A stretch of 64,000 bases of DNA from Defluviicoccus sp. (GCA_022823775.1 JAJEHI010000195.1:1-64000), one strand, 5' to 3'. Counted from the first letter of the stretch, positions 44,939 to 53,866 are shown. Numbers and translations: made by a program. The notes: generated by a model from the letters alone, not told the origin.

Positions 44939-46237
44939 TTGGAGCCGGAAGTCGTCCTCGTCATCATCCTGTTCGCGCTGATCGGGCTGATCGTCGCCGG
45001 CCTCCATATCGGCATCGTGCTCGCCATGGTCTCGCTCGGCGGCACCTACCTGCTGTTCGACGACCTCGCCATCGCCATGGAGCTCGCCAACCAGGCCGCC
45101 TATGCGGTGCTGCGCAACTCGGTCTTCGCTGCGATCCCGCTGTTCGTCCTGATGGGCGAGTTCATGTCGAAATCCGGCATGGCGCGAGACCTCTACAAGA
45201 TCTGCAACTACTTCCTGCGCGCCCTGCCGGGCCGGCTGGCGGTAGCGACCGTGTTCGGCAACGCGGTCTTCTCCGCGGTCACCGGCGTCAGCATCGCCTC
45301 CGCGATGGCGTTCTCGCGCGTCTCCTACCCGGAGATGCGGCGCTTCGGCTACAACCGATCCTACGCGCTCGGCGCCATCGCCGGGTCGTCGAGCCTCGGC
45401 ATGCTGATCCCGCCAAGCGTGCTGCTGATCGTCTGGGGGATCGTGATCGAGGAATCGATCGGCAAGCTGTTCCTCGCCGGCTTCATCCCGGGGCTGATCC
45501 TGGCCGCGCTGATGGGGCTCTATTGCGCGGGATACGCCAAACTCCGGCCCGAGGCGGCGCCCAGCATGGCCGAGCTCGACGAGGAGCCGCCGAACCTCGC
45601 CGAGGTGGTGAGTGGGCTCGGCGTGGTGGTGCTGATCCTGCTGGTCCTGGGGGGGTTGTTCGCGGGGTTGTTCACGCCGTCGGAGTCGGCGGCGGTGGGC
45701 TGTGCGGGCGCGCTGCTGTTCTCGGCGATGAAAAAGCTCAAGGGCTGGGAGTACCGCGAGGCGATCATCGACTCGGGCAAGACCATCGCGCCCATCCTGT
45801 TCCTCCTGATGACCGCTTCGATGTACGCCAAGTTTCTCGCTCTGGGCGGCATCATCGGGGTCATCCAGGACACTATCGACGGGCTCGGGCTCGGCCCGTT
45901 CGGGGTCACCGTGCTGATGATCCTCATCTGGCTCGCCATGGGGACGCTGATCGACTCGATCTCGATCATCCTCCTGACGGTGCCGATTTTCTGGCCGCTC
46001 GCCGAAGCCAGCGGCTGGAATACCTACGCCTTCGCGATCTTCGGCATCCTCGCCATCGAGGCCGGGCTGCTGACCCCGCCGTTCGGGCTGCTCGTCTACA
46101 CCGTCAAGGGCGCGGTGCCCGATGCGTCGGTCACGCTGAAGGAGATCTTCGGCGGCTCGATCCCCTACTGGATCCTGATGCTCGTCGTCATGGTCGTGAT
46201 CTGGATCTGGCCGGTGACGGCGACCTTCCTGACCTGA
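44939..46237 (+). CDS. TRAP transporter large permease (DctM family)
   Basis: A 432-residue membrane protein with about 12 helices. Typical DctM blocks are AAIPLFVLMGEFMSKSGMARDLY near residue 65, GNAVFSAVTGVSIASAMAFSRVSYPEM split near 105-130, SSLGMLIPPSVLLIVWGIV near 150, and GLLTPPFGLLVYTVKG near 375. A TTG start at 44,939 is inferred, since it follows gggggagaggg and begins the first conserved helix. It works with the small permease just upstream. Confidence 0.91.
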   Translation: MEPEVVLVIILFALIGLIVAGLHIGIVLAMVSLGGTYLLFDDLAIAMELANQAAYAVLRNSVFAAIPLFVLMGEFMSKSGMARDLYKICNYFLRALPGRLAVATVFGNAVFSAVTGVSIASAMAFSRVSYPEMRRFGYNRSYALGAIAGSSSLGMLIPPSVLLIVWGIVIEESIGKLFLAGFIPGLILAALMGLYCAGYAKLRPEAAPSMAELDEEPPNLAEVVSGLGVVVLILLVLGGLFAGLFTPSESAAVGCAGALLFSAMKKLKGWEYREAIIDSGKTIAPILFLLMTASMYAKFLALGGIIGVIQDTIDGLGLGPFGVTVLMILIWLAMGTLIDSISIILLTVPIFWPLAEASGWNTYAFAIFGILAIEAGLLTPPFGLLVYTVKGAVPDASVTLKEIFGGSIPYWILMLVVMVVIWIWPVTATFLT

Positions 46238-46254
46238 TAGCCGCGCCGCGCCCT

Positions 46255-46357
46255 CGTCATATCGACCGGAGCCGGCCCGCAGGGGCGGCGAAGCGGAGAT
46301 ATCTGTCACGCATGTGCCGACAGATTTCTCCGCTCGCTCCGCTCGGTCGAAATGACG
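46255..46357. repeat. Palindromic intergenic repeat, family A, copy 4
   Basis: A 103-bp palindrome, left end cgtcatatcgaccgg and right end cggtcgaaatgacg, with inner arms gcggagatatctgtc and gacagatttctccgc. It lies between the convergent dctM and Gfo/Idh genes. Confidence 0.83.
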
Positions 46358-46371
46358 GGTGGAGACTCGCC

Positions 46372-47367
46372 CTACCCGACCTTCTCGGTCCGGCCGGACT
46401 CGGTCGATTTCACGATCGCCTCGAGGATTTCGACGTTGTGGACCTTCTGCGGATCGGTGAACTTGTATTCGGCACCGTCCTCGACGGCCGCCGCCCAGGC
46501 TTCCAGATTGGCGCGGACCTGGTCGATCGGCTCGAAAGTCCGGCTCCAGATCTCCTCGTCGAGTCCCCGCCAGGTGACGAGCGCGGGGTCGGGATCCTGG
46601 ATGTGGGCGGTCTCGCGATGCTCGACCCAGCCCTCGTCGCCGAACAGCGTTATCCGCTGGTAGTAGGGCGTCGGCCCGATATTGCACATGTAGCCCGTCG
46701 CCCCCGAGGCGAAGTCGAACCGGACCGCGAGCGTCGCGTCGGAGGGGCGGTCCTCGCGGTGCCGGGTGAGCGTCGCGTTCAGCGCGGCGACGGGTCCCGC
46801 AATACTCTGCAAATAGTCGGTAATGTGGACGCCGACCGCGGTCATCAGCCCGGCCGGGGCCTGCGCCGGGTCCTGGCGCCAGGCGGGAATCTGCGCCGAG
46901 GCCATCAGGGCGTAGGACCAGTTGACCTCGAGATGGCGCAGCGTCCCGATCTCGCCGTCGTCGACCATCCGCTTGACCTCGATCATCGCCGGTTCGTAGC
47001 GGCGCTCGTGGCCGATGCCGAGCAGGATTCCGCGCGCGGTGCACGCTTCCATCATGCGCCGGGCCGACGCGCCGTTGAGCGCCAGCGGCTTCTCGCAGAA
47101 TATCCGCTTGCCCGCCTCGGCGGCGGCGACCACCTGCTCCTCGTGCAGCCCGTGCGGGGTGGTGAGGATCACCGCATCGACGGTGGGATCCCGCAGCACC
47201 TCCTCGTAACTGCCGGTCAGCGGCAGCCCCGACCGCTCGGCGAATTCGGCGAGGTGGTCGAAGGTCACATCCACGCCGCGCACGACCTCGATCCGTTCGC
47301 TTCCCTGGAGCGAACTCCAGATCCGCTGGCCCCACCAGCCGAGGCCGACGACCGTCGCCCTGATCAT
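46372..47367 (-). CDS. Gfo/Idh/MocA-family NAD(P)-dependent oxidoreductase
   Basis: A 331-residue dehydrogenase with an N-terminal Rossmann fold (IRATVVGLGWWGQRIW), the TTPHGLHEEQVVAAAEAGKRIFCEKPLAL region with the conserved EKP Lys near residue 95, and a C-terminal alpha/beta domain with LMTAVGVHITDYLQ near 175. Members oxidise or reduce sugars, polyols or similar hydroxy compounds. It lies downstream of dctP in the same direction, so it may act on the transported compound. Confidence 0.88.
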   Translation of the reverse strand: MIRATVVGLGWWGQRIWSSLQGSERIEVVRGVDVTFDHLAEFAERSGLPLTGSYEEVLRDPTVDAVILTTPHGLHEEQVVAAAEAGKRIFCEKPLALNGASARRMMEACTARGILLGIGHERRYEPAMIEVKRMVDDGEIGTLRHLEVNWSYALMASAQIPAWRQDPAQAPAGLMTAVGVHITDYLQSIAGPVAALNATLTRHREDRPSDATLAVRFDFASGATGYMCNIGPTPYYQRITLFGDEGWVEHRETAHIQDPDPALVTWRGLDEEIWSRTFEPIDQVRANLEAWAAAVEDGAEYKFTDPQKVHNVEILEAIVKSTESGRTEKVG

Positions 47368-47399
47368 GTTGCGCTCCCCGGTTTCCAGACGCCTGTGGC

Positions 47400-47430
47400 G
47401 GCCGCCCCCGCCGCGCGGGCGGGGGCGGCC
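47400..47430 (-). terminator. Strong stem-loop between dctP and the Gfo/Idh gene
   Basis: A perfect 13-bp GC stem (ggccgcccccgcc and ggcgggggcggcc) with a five-base loop, located 20 bases past the dctP stop. No T-run follows. It likely stabilises the dctP mRNA end or partly stops transcription into the next gene. Confidence 0.7.
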
Positions 47431-47450
47431 GGACGGTTACGAAAGCCCCG

Positions 47451-48533
47451 CTAGTCGAGGTCGTACTTGTGCGGCAGCTTGATGCCGGCGGCTTCCGCGT
47501 TCTTGAGGTAGGCCTTCATCAGCGCGGTGCCGGGCAGGCCCTGGCCGTCGAACTTCCTGGCGTTCTCCTTCGGCCAGTCGCCGAGCGCCGCGGCCATCTT
47601 GGCGCGCTCCTCGAACGGCAGGTACTGGATCGTGCTGCCGGTCTCCTTGAGCTTCTTGAGCGAGGCGTCGAACCGCTTCGAGGACTCCTGGGCGGACTTG
47701 TCCATCCAGGTCTCGGACTCCTCGTCGATGATCTTCCTCACCTCCGGCGGCAGCTTGTTGTAGCTGTTGAGGTTCATCGTCATCTGGTAGAGCGACGTCG
47801 AGCCCCAGCCCACCACGGTGAAGACCTTCGCGGGCTCGTTGAGCTTGAAGCCGAGCCAGGCCGTCGGAAAGATCACCAGCCCCTCGTAGACGCCCGACTG
47901 AAGCGAATTGTAGGCCTCGTTCAGGCTGGTTTGGACCGCGGTCGCCCCTGACAGCTTGAGCCACGGCAGGTTGGGGCCGGCGCCCGCGATCTTGTGGCCC
48001 TTGAGGTCGGCCATCTTGGACCACTTGAACTTGGTGCCGAGCCCGTAGGACGAGAACGTGCCGGCGCCGAGCCACTTCTGGTTATATTTGTGCAGCGACT
48101 CGGTCCATTTGGGGAACTGCTTGTAGGTCTTCCGCGTGATCTTGTCCTGCAGCACCGGATCGTCGGTGACGAAGGGCACGAAGTAATGGAAGGCGAAATG
48201 CACCGCCTTGGTGGGCTCGAAGCAGGCGCACCAGAGACCGATGTCGAACACACCCTTCTCGACCGATTCGAGCACGTCGAACGGCCCGGCGACGGTGCCG
48301 CCATAGGCTTCGATGAAGCGGATCTTGTGCTCGGTCTCCTTTTCGACCCGCGCCTTGACCGTCGGCACGAAATACTTGCTGGCCATGAAGATGGGCTCCA
48401 GCGGCTTCATCGCCTGACCGGCGCCGATGCGCAGTGTAAAGTTCTTGGCGTCGACCGAGGCCGGCAGCGCCGCGGCAAGCCCGAGCGCGGCAACGCCGAA
48501 CGCGAGCGGTTTCATACTTTTACCCAGTGACAT
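47451..48533 (-). CDS. TRAP transporter substrate-binding protein (DctP family)
   Basis: A 360-residue periplasmic protein with a signal peptide (residues 1-29, LGLAAALPASVDA). The mature part begins KNFTLRIGAGQAMKPLEPIF, and family features include GTVAGPFDVLESVEKGVFDIGLWC and KWSKMADLKGHKIAGAGPN. It captures an anionic ligand for the DctQM permease at 44.4-46.2 kb, although encoded on the opposite strand. The start at 48,533 follows a gggagaag ribosome site. Confidence 0.88.
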   Translation of the reverse strand: MSLGKSMKPLAFGVAALGLAAALPASVDAKNFTLRIGAGQAMKPLEPIFMASKYFVPTVKARVEKETEHKIRFIEAYGGTVAGPFDVLESVEKGVFDIGLWCACFEPTKAVHFAFHYFVPFVTDDPVLQDKITRKTYKQFPKWTESLHKYNQKWLGAGTFSSYGLGTKFKWSKMADLKGHKIAGAGPNLPWLKLSGATAVQTSLNEAYNSLQSGVYEGLVIFPTAWLGFKLNEPAKVFTVVGWGSTSLYQMTMNLNSYNKLPPEVRKIIDEESETWMDKSAQESSKRFDASLKKLKETGSTIQYLPFEERAKMAAALGDWPKENARKFDGQGLPGTALMKAYLKNAEAAGIKLPHKYDLD

Positions 48534-48634
48534 GTTTCGCTTCTCCCTGTAGCAGACGCATTGCGCGTGCCAGCAACCTATACGCGGCCGCCCGCCCGTG
48601 CCAGATCGAATCGCGGCGGATTTCCAAGCACAAT

Positions 48635-48740
48635 GCGTCCCTCGATACGGCACTCACGCGCCTACTCGGGATGAGGTGATTTGAGTGTTCCTTCGGCACC
48701 CTCATCCTGAGTAGCCGCGAAGCGGCGTATCGAAGGGCGC
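48635..48740. repeat. Palindromic intergenic repeat, family B, copy 2
   Basis: A 106-bp palindrome with outer arms gcgtccctcgatacg and cgtatcgaagggcgc and inner arms cctactcgggatgagg and ccctcatcctgagtag, matching the copy at 843-951. It lies between dctP and the SDR gene, both on the minus strand. Confidence 0.82.
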
Positions 48741-48750
48741 TCCGTTGCTT

Positions 48751-49518
48751 TCACCACGCGTTCCAGCCGCCGTCCACAACGAGCGCACTGCCGGTGATCA
48801 GCGCCGCCGCCGGCGAGGCGAGGAACACCACCGCTCCCATCACGTCCTCCAGGTTGCCGAGGCGGCCGAGCGGGATGCGCGAGATCGTGTCGTCATGGAA
48901 TTCCTTGTTCTCGAAGAACGGCGCCGTCATCGGCGTCAGGATGAAGGTGGGCCCGATCGAATTGACCCGGATGCGGTATTGCGCGAGGTCGAGCGCCATC
49001 GACCTGGTGAGCCCCTCGACCGCGTGCTTCGAGGACGCGTAGACGGTCCGGTTGGGGGCGCCGACATGGCCGAGCTGGGACGAGATGTTGATTATCGCCC
49101 CGCCCCGCCCGCCCTCGACCATCTTCCTGGCGGCGGCCTGCCCCACCATGAAGACCGCCTTCAGGTTGAGATTCATGATCGTGTCGTAATGCTCCTCGGT
49201 CACGTCGAGAAAGGGCTCGGGGATGTTGCAGCCGGCGTTGTTGACCAGGATGTCGAGGCGTTCGAGGCCGGCGATGGCCGACGAGATGGTCGGCGTGTCG
49301 GTGACGTCGCACACCAGGGGTTCGGCGCTACCGCCGTCGTCGCAAATCAGGGCGGCGACCTCATCCAGGTCGGCTTGGGTGCGGCTGATGGCGACGACAT
49401 GAGCGCCAGCCTGCCCGAGGGCCAGCGCGGCGGCCCGCCCGATGCCCCGCCCGGCGCCGGTCACCGCGGCCGCCAGCCCGTCGAGCCGCATCGACGGCGT
49501 TTTCAGCCCTTCGGTCAT
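48751..49518 (-). CDS. Short-chain dehydrogenase/reductase (SDR)
   Basis: A 255-residue classical SDR. The cofactor loop [16 protein letters not shown] is at about residues 20-35, the NNAG motif in [13 protein letters not shown] near 90, and the catalytic Ser in [11 protein letters not shown] near 143. The YxxxK pair is in [11 protein letters not shown] near 156. Arg near the cofactor loop (ISRTQ) may favour NADP. It probably oxidises a hydroxy compound brought in by the TRAP system. The start at 49,518 follows gaaggggaagggg. Confidence 0.91.
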   Translation of the reverse strand: MTEGLKTPSMRLDGLAAAVTGAGRGIGRAAALALGQAGAHVVAISRTQADLDEVAALICDDGGSAEPLVCDVTDTPTISSAIAGLERLDILVNNAGCNIPEPFLDVTEEHYDTIMNLNLKAVFMVGQAAARKMVEGGRGGAIINISSQLGHVGAPNRTVYASSKHAVEGLTRSMALDLAQYRIRVNSIGPTFILTPMTAPFFENKEFHDDTISRIPLGRLGNLEDVMGAVVFLASPAAALITGSALVVDGGWNAW

Positions 49519-49595
49519 CCCCTTCCCCTTCGCGAGTGTTGACTCGGCTATTGACCTCGAACCTAATCGTGCCGCCATCACCAAGGGGGGCTCGG

Positions 49596-50564
49596 ATGCC
49601 GCGACGATACAGCGAGGGCAAGCTCGACATGGCGATCCTCCGCGAGACCGCGGAGCGTTGCAAGAACTGGGGCAAGTGGGGGCCGGACGACGAAATCGGC
49701 ACTCTGAACTACATCGCGCCGGAGACGGTCGTCGCCGCGGCGGGGCTGATCCGCAAGGGGCGCACCTTCTCGCTCGCGCTCAACTTCGACCGGAACGGGC
49801 CGCAAAAGGGGCTCTGGGGCAACCGCTTCAACCCGATCCACACGATGCTGGCGACCGGCACGGACGCGATCTCAGGAACCCAGGACGAGGGCGGGATCCG
49901 CTACGCCGACGACATGGTCTCCCTCCCGCTTCAGTGCGGCACCCAGTGGGACGCGCTGGGCCATATCTTCTACGACGACAAGATGTGGAACGGTTACGAC
50001 GCGCGGCTGGTCGATTCCGACGGCGCCCAGAAGAATGGCATCGAGAAGGTCAAGGACAAGATGGCCGGGCGCGGCGTGCTGCTCGACGTCGCCCGCCATT
50101 GCAAGGCGGACTTCCTCGAGGACGGCACGGCGATCACCAACCGGGACCTCGACGACACGGCCGAGGCCCAGGGCGTGGAAATCCGGCGGGGCGATTTCGT
50201 GATCGTTCGCACCGGGCAAATGGAGCAGCGCCTCGCCATCGGCGAATGGGGCGGCTATGCCGGCGGCGACGCGCCGGGCCTCGCCTTCGAGACCGCGGAC
50301 TGGATCCACCAGAAGGAAATCGCCGCGATCTGCACCGACACCTGGGGCTGCGAGGTCAGGCCCAACGAGACCACGGAGGCGCAGCAGCCCTGGCACTGGG
50401 TGGTGATCCCGATGATCGGCATCACCATGGGCGAGATCTTCTACCTCAAGGACCTCGCCGAGGACTGCGCGGAGGACGGGGTGTACGAGTTCTTCTTCTG
50501 CGCGCCGCCGCTGCCGATCACCAAGGCGGTCGGCTCTCCCCTCAACCCGATGGCGATCAAGTAA
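49596..50564 (+). CDS. Cyclase-family (kynurenine formamidase-like) metal-dependent hydrolase
   Basis: A 322-residue protein of the cyclase family (PF04199). It begins [22 protein letters not shown], a pattern typical of the longer branch. The metal region is [25 protein letters not shown] near residue 110, where Gln replaces the first His of the usual HxGTHxDxxxH motif and the last His is kept. [13 protein letters not shown] is near 155. It may open a ring or hydrolyse an amide or lactone. The next gene begins 5 bp downstream, so the two form an operon. Confidence 0.84.
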   Translation: MPRRYSEGKLDMAILRETAERCKNWGKWGPDDEIGTLNYIAPETVVAAAGLIRKGRTFSLALNFDRNGPQKGLWGNRFNPIHTMLATGTDAISGTQDEGGIRYADDMVSLPLQCGTQWDALGHIFYDDKMWNGYDARLVDSDGAQKNGIEKVKDKMAGRGVLLDVARHCKADFLEDGTAITNRDLDDTAEAQGVEIRRGDFVIVRTGQMEQRLAIGEWGGYAGGDAPGLAFETADWIHQKEIAAICTDTWGCEVRPNETTEAQQPWHWVVIPMIGITMGEIFYLKDLAEDCAEDGVYEFFFCAPPLPITKAVGSPLNPMAIK

Positions 50565-50569
50565 TCGCG

Positions 50570-51874
50570 ATGACCAGGATCCTGAAAGACGCCAGGAGCG
50601 CCGAAGACAAGCAGGCCGAGGACGACGCTGTCCGCCGCACGGTCGAGGACATCCTCGCCGACATCGAAGCCCGGGGCGACGAGGCGGTCCGCGCGCTTTC
50701 CGAGAAGTTCGACGACTGGTCGCCGGAGAGTTTTCGCCTGACGTCCGACGAGATCGAGGGGCTGATCGCGGCGGTGCCCGCCGACGTCAGGGAGGACATC
50801 GAGTTCGCCCAGACCCAGATCCGCAACTTCGCCCGGGTCCAGCGCGACTCGATGGCGGACGTGGAGGTCGAGACGATTCCGGGCGTGGTCCTCGGCCACC
50901 GAAACATTCCGGTCGGCAGCGTCGGCTGCTACGTGCCGGGCGGGCGCTACCCGATGGTCGCTTCGGCGCATATGAGCGTGATCACCGCCAAGGTCGCCGG
51001 AGTGGAACGCATCGCCGCCTGCACGCCGCCCACCGACGGCGCGCCGCACCCGGAAACGGTGGCCGCGATGGCTCTCGCCGGCGCGGACGAGATCTACATC
51101 CTGGGCGGGGTCCAGGCGGTCGGCGCCATGGGGCTGGGGACGGAGAGCGTCGCGCCGGTCGACATGCTGGTCGGGCCGGGCAACGCCTACGTGGCGGAAG
51201 CCAAGCGGCAACTCTACGGCCGGGTCGGCATCGACCTGTTCGCCGGGCCGACCGAAATCCTCGTGGTCGCCGACGAGACGGCGGACGCGGAAATGGTCGC
51301 CACCGATCTGCTCGGCCAGGCCGAGCACGGGCCGACCTCGCCGGCGACGCTGATCGCCACCTCCGCGGCGCTCGCGGACGCGGTGCCGGCGGAGATCGAA
51401 CGCCAGCTCGCCGTCCTCCCGACGGCGGAGGTCGCCGGCGCGGCGTGGCGCGACTACGGCCGGATTATCCTGGTCGATTCGGACGAGGAGGCGCTCGCCG
51501 AGGCGGACAAGGTCGCCTGCGAGCATGTCGAGATCCTGACCCGTGAGCCGCGCTGGTTCCTCGAGCGGATGCGCAATTACGGCTCGATGTTCCTCGGGCC
51601 CGAGACCAACGTCTCCTATGGCGACAAGGTGATCGGCACCAACCACACCCTGCCGACCAAGGGGGCGGCGCGCTACACGGGCGGGCTCTGGGTCGGCAAG
51701 TTCCTCAAGACCGTCACCTACCAGAGCTGCACCGAGGAGGCGAGCGTCGCCATCGGCGATTACTGCTCGCGGCTCTGCGCCATCGAGAAGTTCTGGGGCC
51801 ACAAGGAGCAGGCCGACCTCAGGCTCCGCCGCTACGGCGGCCGCAATATCGGCCTGGGCGTCGAGCAGCGGTAG
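50570..51874 (+). CDS. Histidinol-dehydrogenase-family NAD-dependent dehydrogenase, probably catabolic
   Basis: A 434-residue protein of the HisD family. The metal-site residues of true HisD appear conserved: [10 protein letters not shown] (Gln and His), [13 protein letters not shown] (Asp), and the C-terminal [12 protein letters not shown] (His). The catalytic pair is in VACEHVEIL. The setting beside TRAP transporter genes and a cyclase, far from any his genes, points to a catabolic paralogue. The best known such paralogue is sulfopropanediol 3-dehydrogenase (HpsN). The TSPATLI segment differs from the usual HisD run. Exact substrate uncertain. Confidence 0.85.
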   Translation: MTRILKDARSAEDKQAEDDAVRRTVEDILADIEARGDEAVRALSEKFDDWSPESFRLTSDEIEGLIAAVPADVREDIEFAQTQIRNFARVQRDSMADVEVETIPGVVLGHRNIPVGSVGCYVPGGRYPMVASAHMSVITAKVAGVERIAACTPPTDGAPHPETVAAMALAGADEIYILGGVQAVGAMGLGTESVAPVDMLVGPGNAYVAEAKRQLYGRVGIDLFAGPTEILVVADETADAEMVATDLLGQAEHGPTSPATLIATSAALADAVPAEIERQLAVLPTAEVAGAAWRDYGRIILVDSDEEALAEADKVACEHVEILTREPRWFLERMRNYGSMFLGPETNVSYGDKVIGTNHTLPTKGAARYTGGLWVGKFLKTVTYQSCTEEASVAIGDYCSRLCAIEKFWGHKEQADLRLRRYGGRNIGLGVEQR

Positions 51875-51899
51875 GGCGGCTTCGGCCCCCTCACCCCGA

Positions 51900-51969
51900 C
51901 CCTCTCCCCGGTGGGGAGAGGGGACCTGCCGACCCCTTCCTTACCTTCCCCTCCCGCTTGCGGGAGGGG
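51900..51969. terminator. Pair of GC hairpins downstream of the HisD-like gene
   Basis: Two perfect 10-bp stems lie in tandem between convergent genes: ccctctcccc/ggggagaggg (51,900-51,922) and cccctcccgc/gcgggagggg (51,948-51,969). Such hairpins recur in many proteobacterial intergenic regions and may stop transcription from both sides. Confidence 0.6.
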
Positions 51970-51982
51970 CCGGGGGATACCT

Positions 51983-52450
51983 CTAGGGATTCTGGTCCCA
52001 GTCGGGGTCGTCGCTGGGAGATAGCGGGGTGTCGGCGGCGAGCAGGCCCTTGCCGGGGACGTGATTGATCTCGAGCCTGATCCCGTCCGGGTCCTCGAAC
52101 ACGATGTAGTAATAGCCGGGCGCCCAGTCGCCTTCGGTGGGCCCGCGGTCGATCGTGGCGCCCATTTCGCGCAGCTTCGCCGCCGCCGCGTCCACGTCGT
52201 CCCTCGACCGCGCGCGCAGGCAGAGATGGTGCAGCCCCACCCGGTTCTGCTCGAAGCGCTCGTTCGCGTATTCCGGAGACGGGCGCTGGATGCCGAGCGC
52301 CGTGCGCCCGCCCACGTGGTAGACGAAGTTGTTGCCGTCATAGACCTTGTGCATCCCGAGGAAGGGCAGCAGCTCGCAATAGAATTCGCGCGATTCCTCG
52401 AAACGGCTGACCGTCAGGATGACATGCGCCATCCCGTTGACCTCGATCAT
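51983..52450 (-). CDS. VOC-family (glyoxalase/bleomycin resistance-like) protein
   Basis: A 155-residue protein with two beta-alpha-beta3 modules. The first starts VNGMAHVILTVSRFEESREFYCELLPFLG, with a metal His in MAHVIL. The second starts GLHHLCLRARSRDDVDAAAAKL and ends YYYIVFEDPDGIRLEINH with the C-terminal metal Glu. Members include isomerases, lyases and ring-cleaving dioxygenases. Its ATG overlaps the stop of the GST gene (ATGA), so both are made together. A glutathione-dependent reaction on an unknown substrate is possible. Confidence 0.88.
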   Translation of the reverse strand: MIEVNGMAHVILTVSRFEESREFYCELLPFLGMHKVYDGNNFVYHVGGRTALGIQRPSPEYANERFEQNRVGLHHLCLRARSRDDVDAAAAKLREMGATIDRGPTEGDWAPGYYYIVFEDPDGIRLEINHVPGKGLLAADTPLSPSDDPDWDQNP

Positions 52451-53148
52451 CGCGTATCTCCGGGGTTCGCGTGCGCCATCAGGTGCTTGCGCGCTTCCTT
52501 GTCCCACTCGCCGGTGGGCCGGCCGAACTCCTTGCCCACGTCGTAGCCGCGTCTCAGCCCCGGCCGCTGCTGCAGCGCCTTGTACCAGCGCTTCACGTTC
52601 GGAAAGCTGTCGAGATCGACTTCCTGCTGCTTGTAGGTGATGACCCAGGGCCAGCAGGCCATGTCGGCGATGGAGTAATCGCCGGCGATGAATTCCCGCC
52701 CCTCCAGCCGCCGGTCGAGCACGCCGTAGAGCCGCAGCATCTCGGCGGTGTAGCGCTCGACGGCATACGGGATCTTCTCCGGCGCGTAGAACTTGAAATG
52801 GCCCGACTGCCCCAGCATCGGCCCGAGACCGCCCATCTGCCACATGAGCCACTCCGTCACCTCGACGCGGCCGCGCAGGTCGGTCGGCAGGAACTTCCCG
52901 GTCTTCTCGGCCAGATAGAGCAGGATCGCGCCCGACTCGAATACCGGTACCGGCGCGCCGCCGCCGGGCGGGTCGTGGTCGACGATCGCCGGCATCCGGT
53001 TGTTGGGGCTTATCTTGAGGAAATCCGGCTCGAACTGGCCGCCGCGGCCGATATTGACCGGCACCACGCGGTAGTCGAGCGCCATCTCCTCCAGCGCGAT
53101 GGAGATTTTCCAGCCGTTCGGCGTGGGCCAGTAATGCGCGTCGATCAT
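52447..53148 (-). CDS. Glutathione S-transferase-family protein (YghU/YfcG-like)
   Basis: A 233-residue protein with an N-terminal thioredoxin-like domain (WPTPNGWKISIALEEMALDY, then PNNRMPAIVDHD with cis-Pro, and FESGAILLYLAEKTG contacting glutathione). An all-helical C-terminal domain follows, with IAGDYSIADMACWPWV near residue 165. The TPNGWK start resembles nu-class disulfide-bond oxidoreductases of the YghU/YfcG group. First gene of a two-gene operon with the VOC protein. Confidence 0.92.
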   Translation of the reverse strand: MIDAHYWPTPNGWKISIALEEMALDYRVVPVNIGRGGQFEPDFLKISPNNRMPAIVDHDPPGGGAPVPVFESGAILLYLAEKTGKFLPTDLRGRVEVTEWLMWQMGGLGPMLGQSGHFKFYAPEKIPYAVERYTAEMLRLYGVLDRRLEGREFIAGDYSIADMACWPWVITYKQQEVDLDSFPNVKRWYKALQQRPGLRRGYDVGKEFGRPTGEWDKEARKHLMAHANPGDTR

Positions 53149-53269
53149 CGTTTCAACTCCAGTGGCGAACCGGCAGCGCGGAAATAAAGCAGCTTCGGTC
53201 CGCGCTTGCCAATCTCGCCGGCCGGCCATAGCGTGCGGGCAACCCGTTCGTCCCCGGAAGGAACCGATT

Positions 53270-53836
53270 ATGTCGACCTACGTCCTCGTCCACGGCGCCT
53301 GGCATTCGGGCGATCTGCTGGAAGCGACCGCCGCTCCGATCCGCGCCGAGGGCCACGAGGTCCACTGCCCCACCCTCGCCGGAAACCGGCCGGGCGACGC
53401 CAAGACGGCGGGCCTCGCCGACGCCATCCAGTCGATCGTCGACTATCTCGAGGAAAACGACCTCAACGACGTGCTCCTGATGGGGCACTCATACGGCGGA
53501 ATGGTGATCACCGGCGTCGCGGACAAGGCAGCGGACCGCATCCGCCGGCTGATCTACTGGAACGCCTTCGTGCCGAACGACGGCGAATCGCTGAACGACA
53601 TGGTGCCGCCTCACTACGTCCACATGTTCGACGAGATGCACGCCGAGATCGGCGACGGCTCGGTGGCCATGCCCTACCCGATCTGGCGCGAGGCCTTCAT
53701 GAACGACGCGGATGCCGACCTGTCGCGGTCCGCCTACGACAAGCTGAACCCCCACCCCTACGCCACCTTTGCCGACAAGATTTCGCTCTCGACGAACCCG
53801 GCGGAGATGGAAGTGGCGAAGTCCTACATCAACTGA
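53270..53836 (+). pseudogene. 5' part of an alpha/beta-hydrolase gene split by the integrated element
   Basis: This 188-residue fragment starts at ATG 53,270 after a ggaagga site. It has the esterase fold start YVLVHGAWHSGDL and the nucleophile elbow MGHSYGG (Ser74), then stops at TGA just after EVAKSYIN. It lacks the catalytic His. The missing 53 residues (CTEDTSLPHS onward, with the GGHEVCF His) are at 62,144-62,303. Joining 53,835 to 62,144 restores a 241-residue hydrolase in frame. Whether the truncated form keeps any activity is doubtful. Confidence 0.9.
53828..53835 (+). other. attL core of the integrated element
   Basis: The 8-bp sequence atcaactg occurs here and at 62,136-62,143, exactly where the two halves of the hydrolase separate. 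It encodes the Ile-Asn of the interrupted protein plus two bases of the next codon. Confidence 0.88.
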
Positions 53837-53849
53837 GACTTGGTTTCTT

Positions 53850-53866
53850 GGGACTTGAATGGGACA
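53850..53866 (+). promoter_or_regulatory. Candidate integrase arm-type site, left end
   Basis: The 17-mer gggacttgaatgggaca lies 14 bp inside the attL core. Its reverse complement, with one mismatch, occurs 20 bp inside attR (62,099-62,115). Each copy holds two tgggac units spaced about 11 bp, as expected for arm-binding sites. Confidence 0.72.

Noticed and set aside
50570-51874. Biosynthetic histidinol dehydrogenase (hisD).
   Set aside because: No other histidine genes are near, and its partners are a cyclase and TRAP genes; a catabolic paralogue fits better, although metal-site residues alone cannot exclude it.
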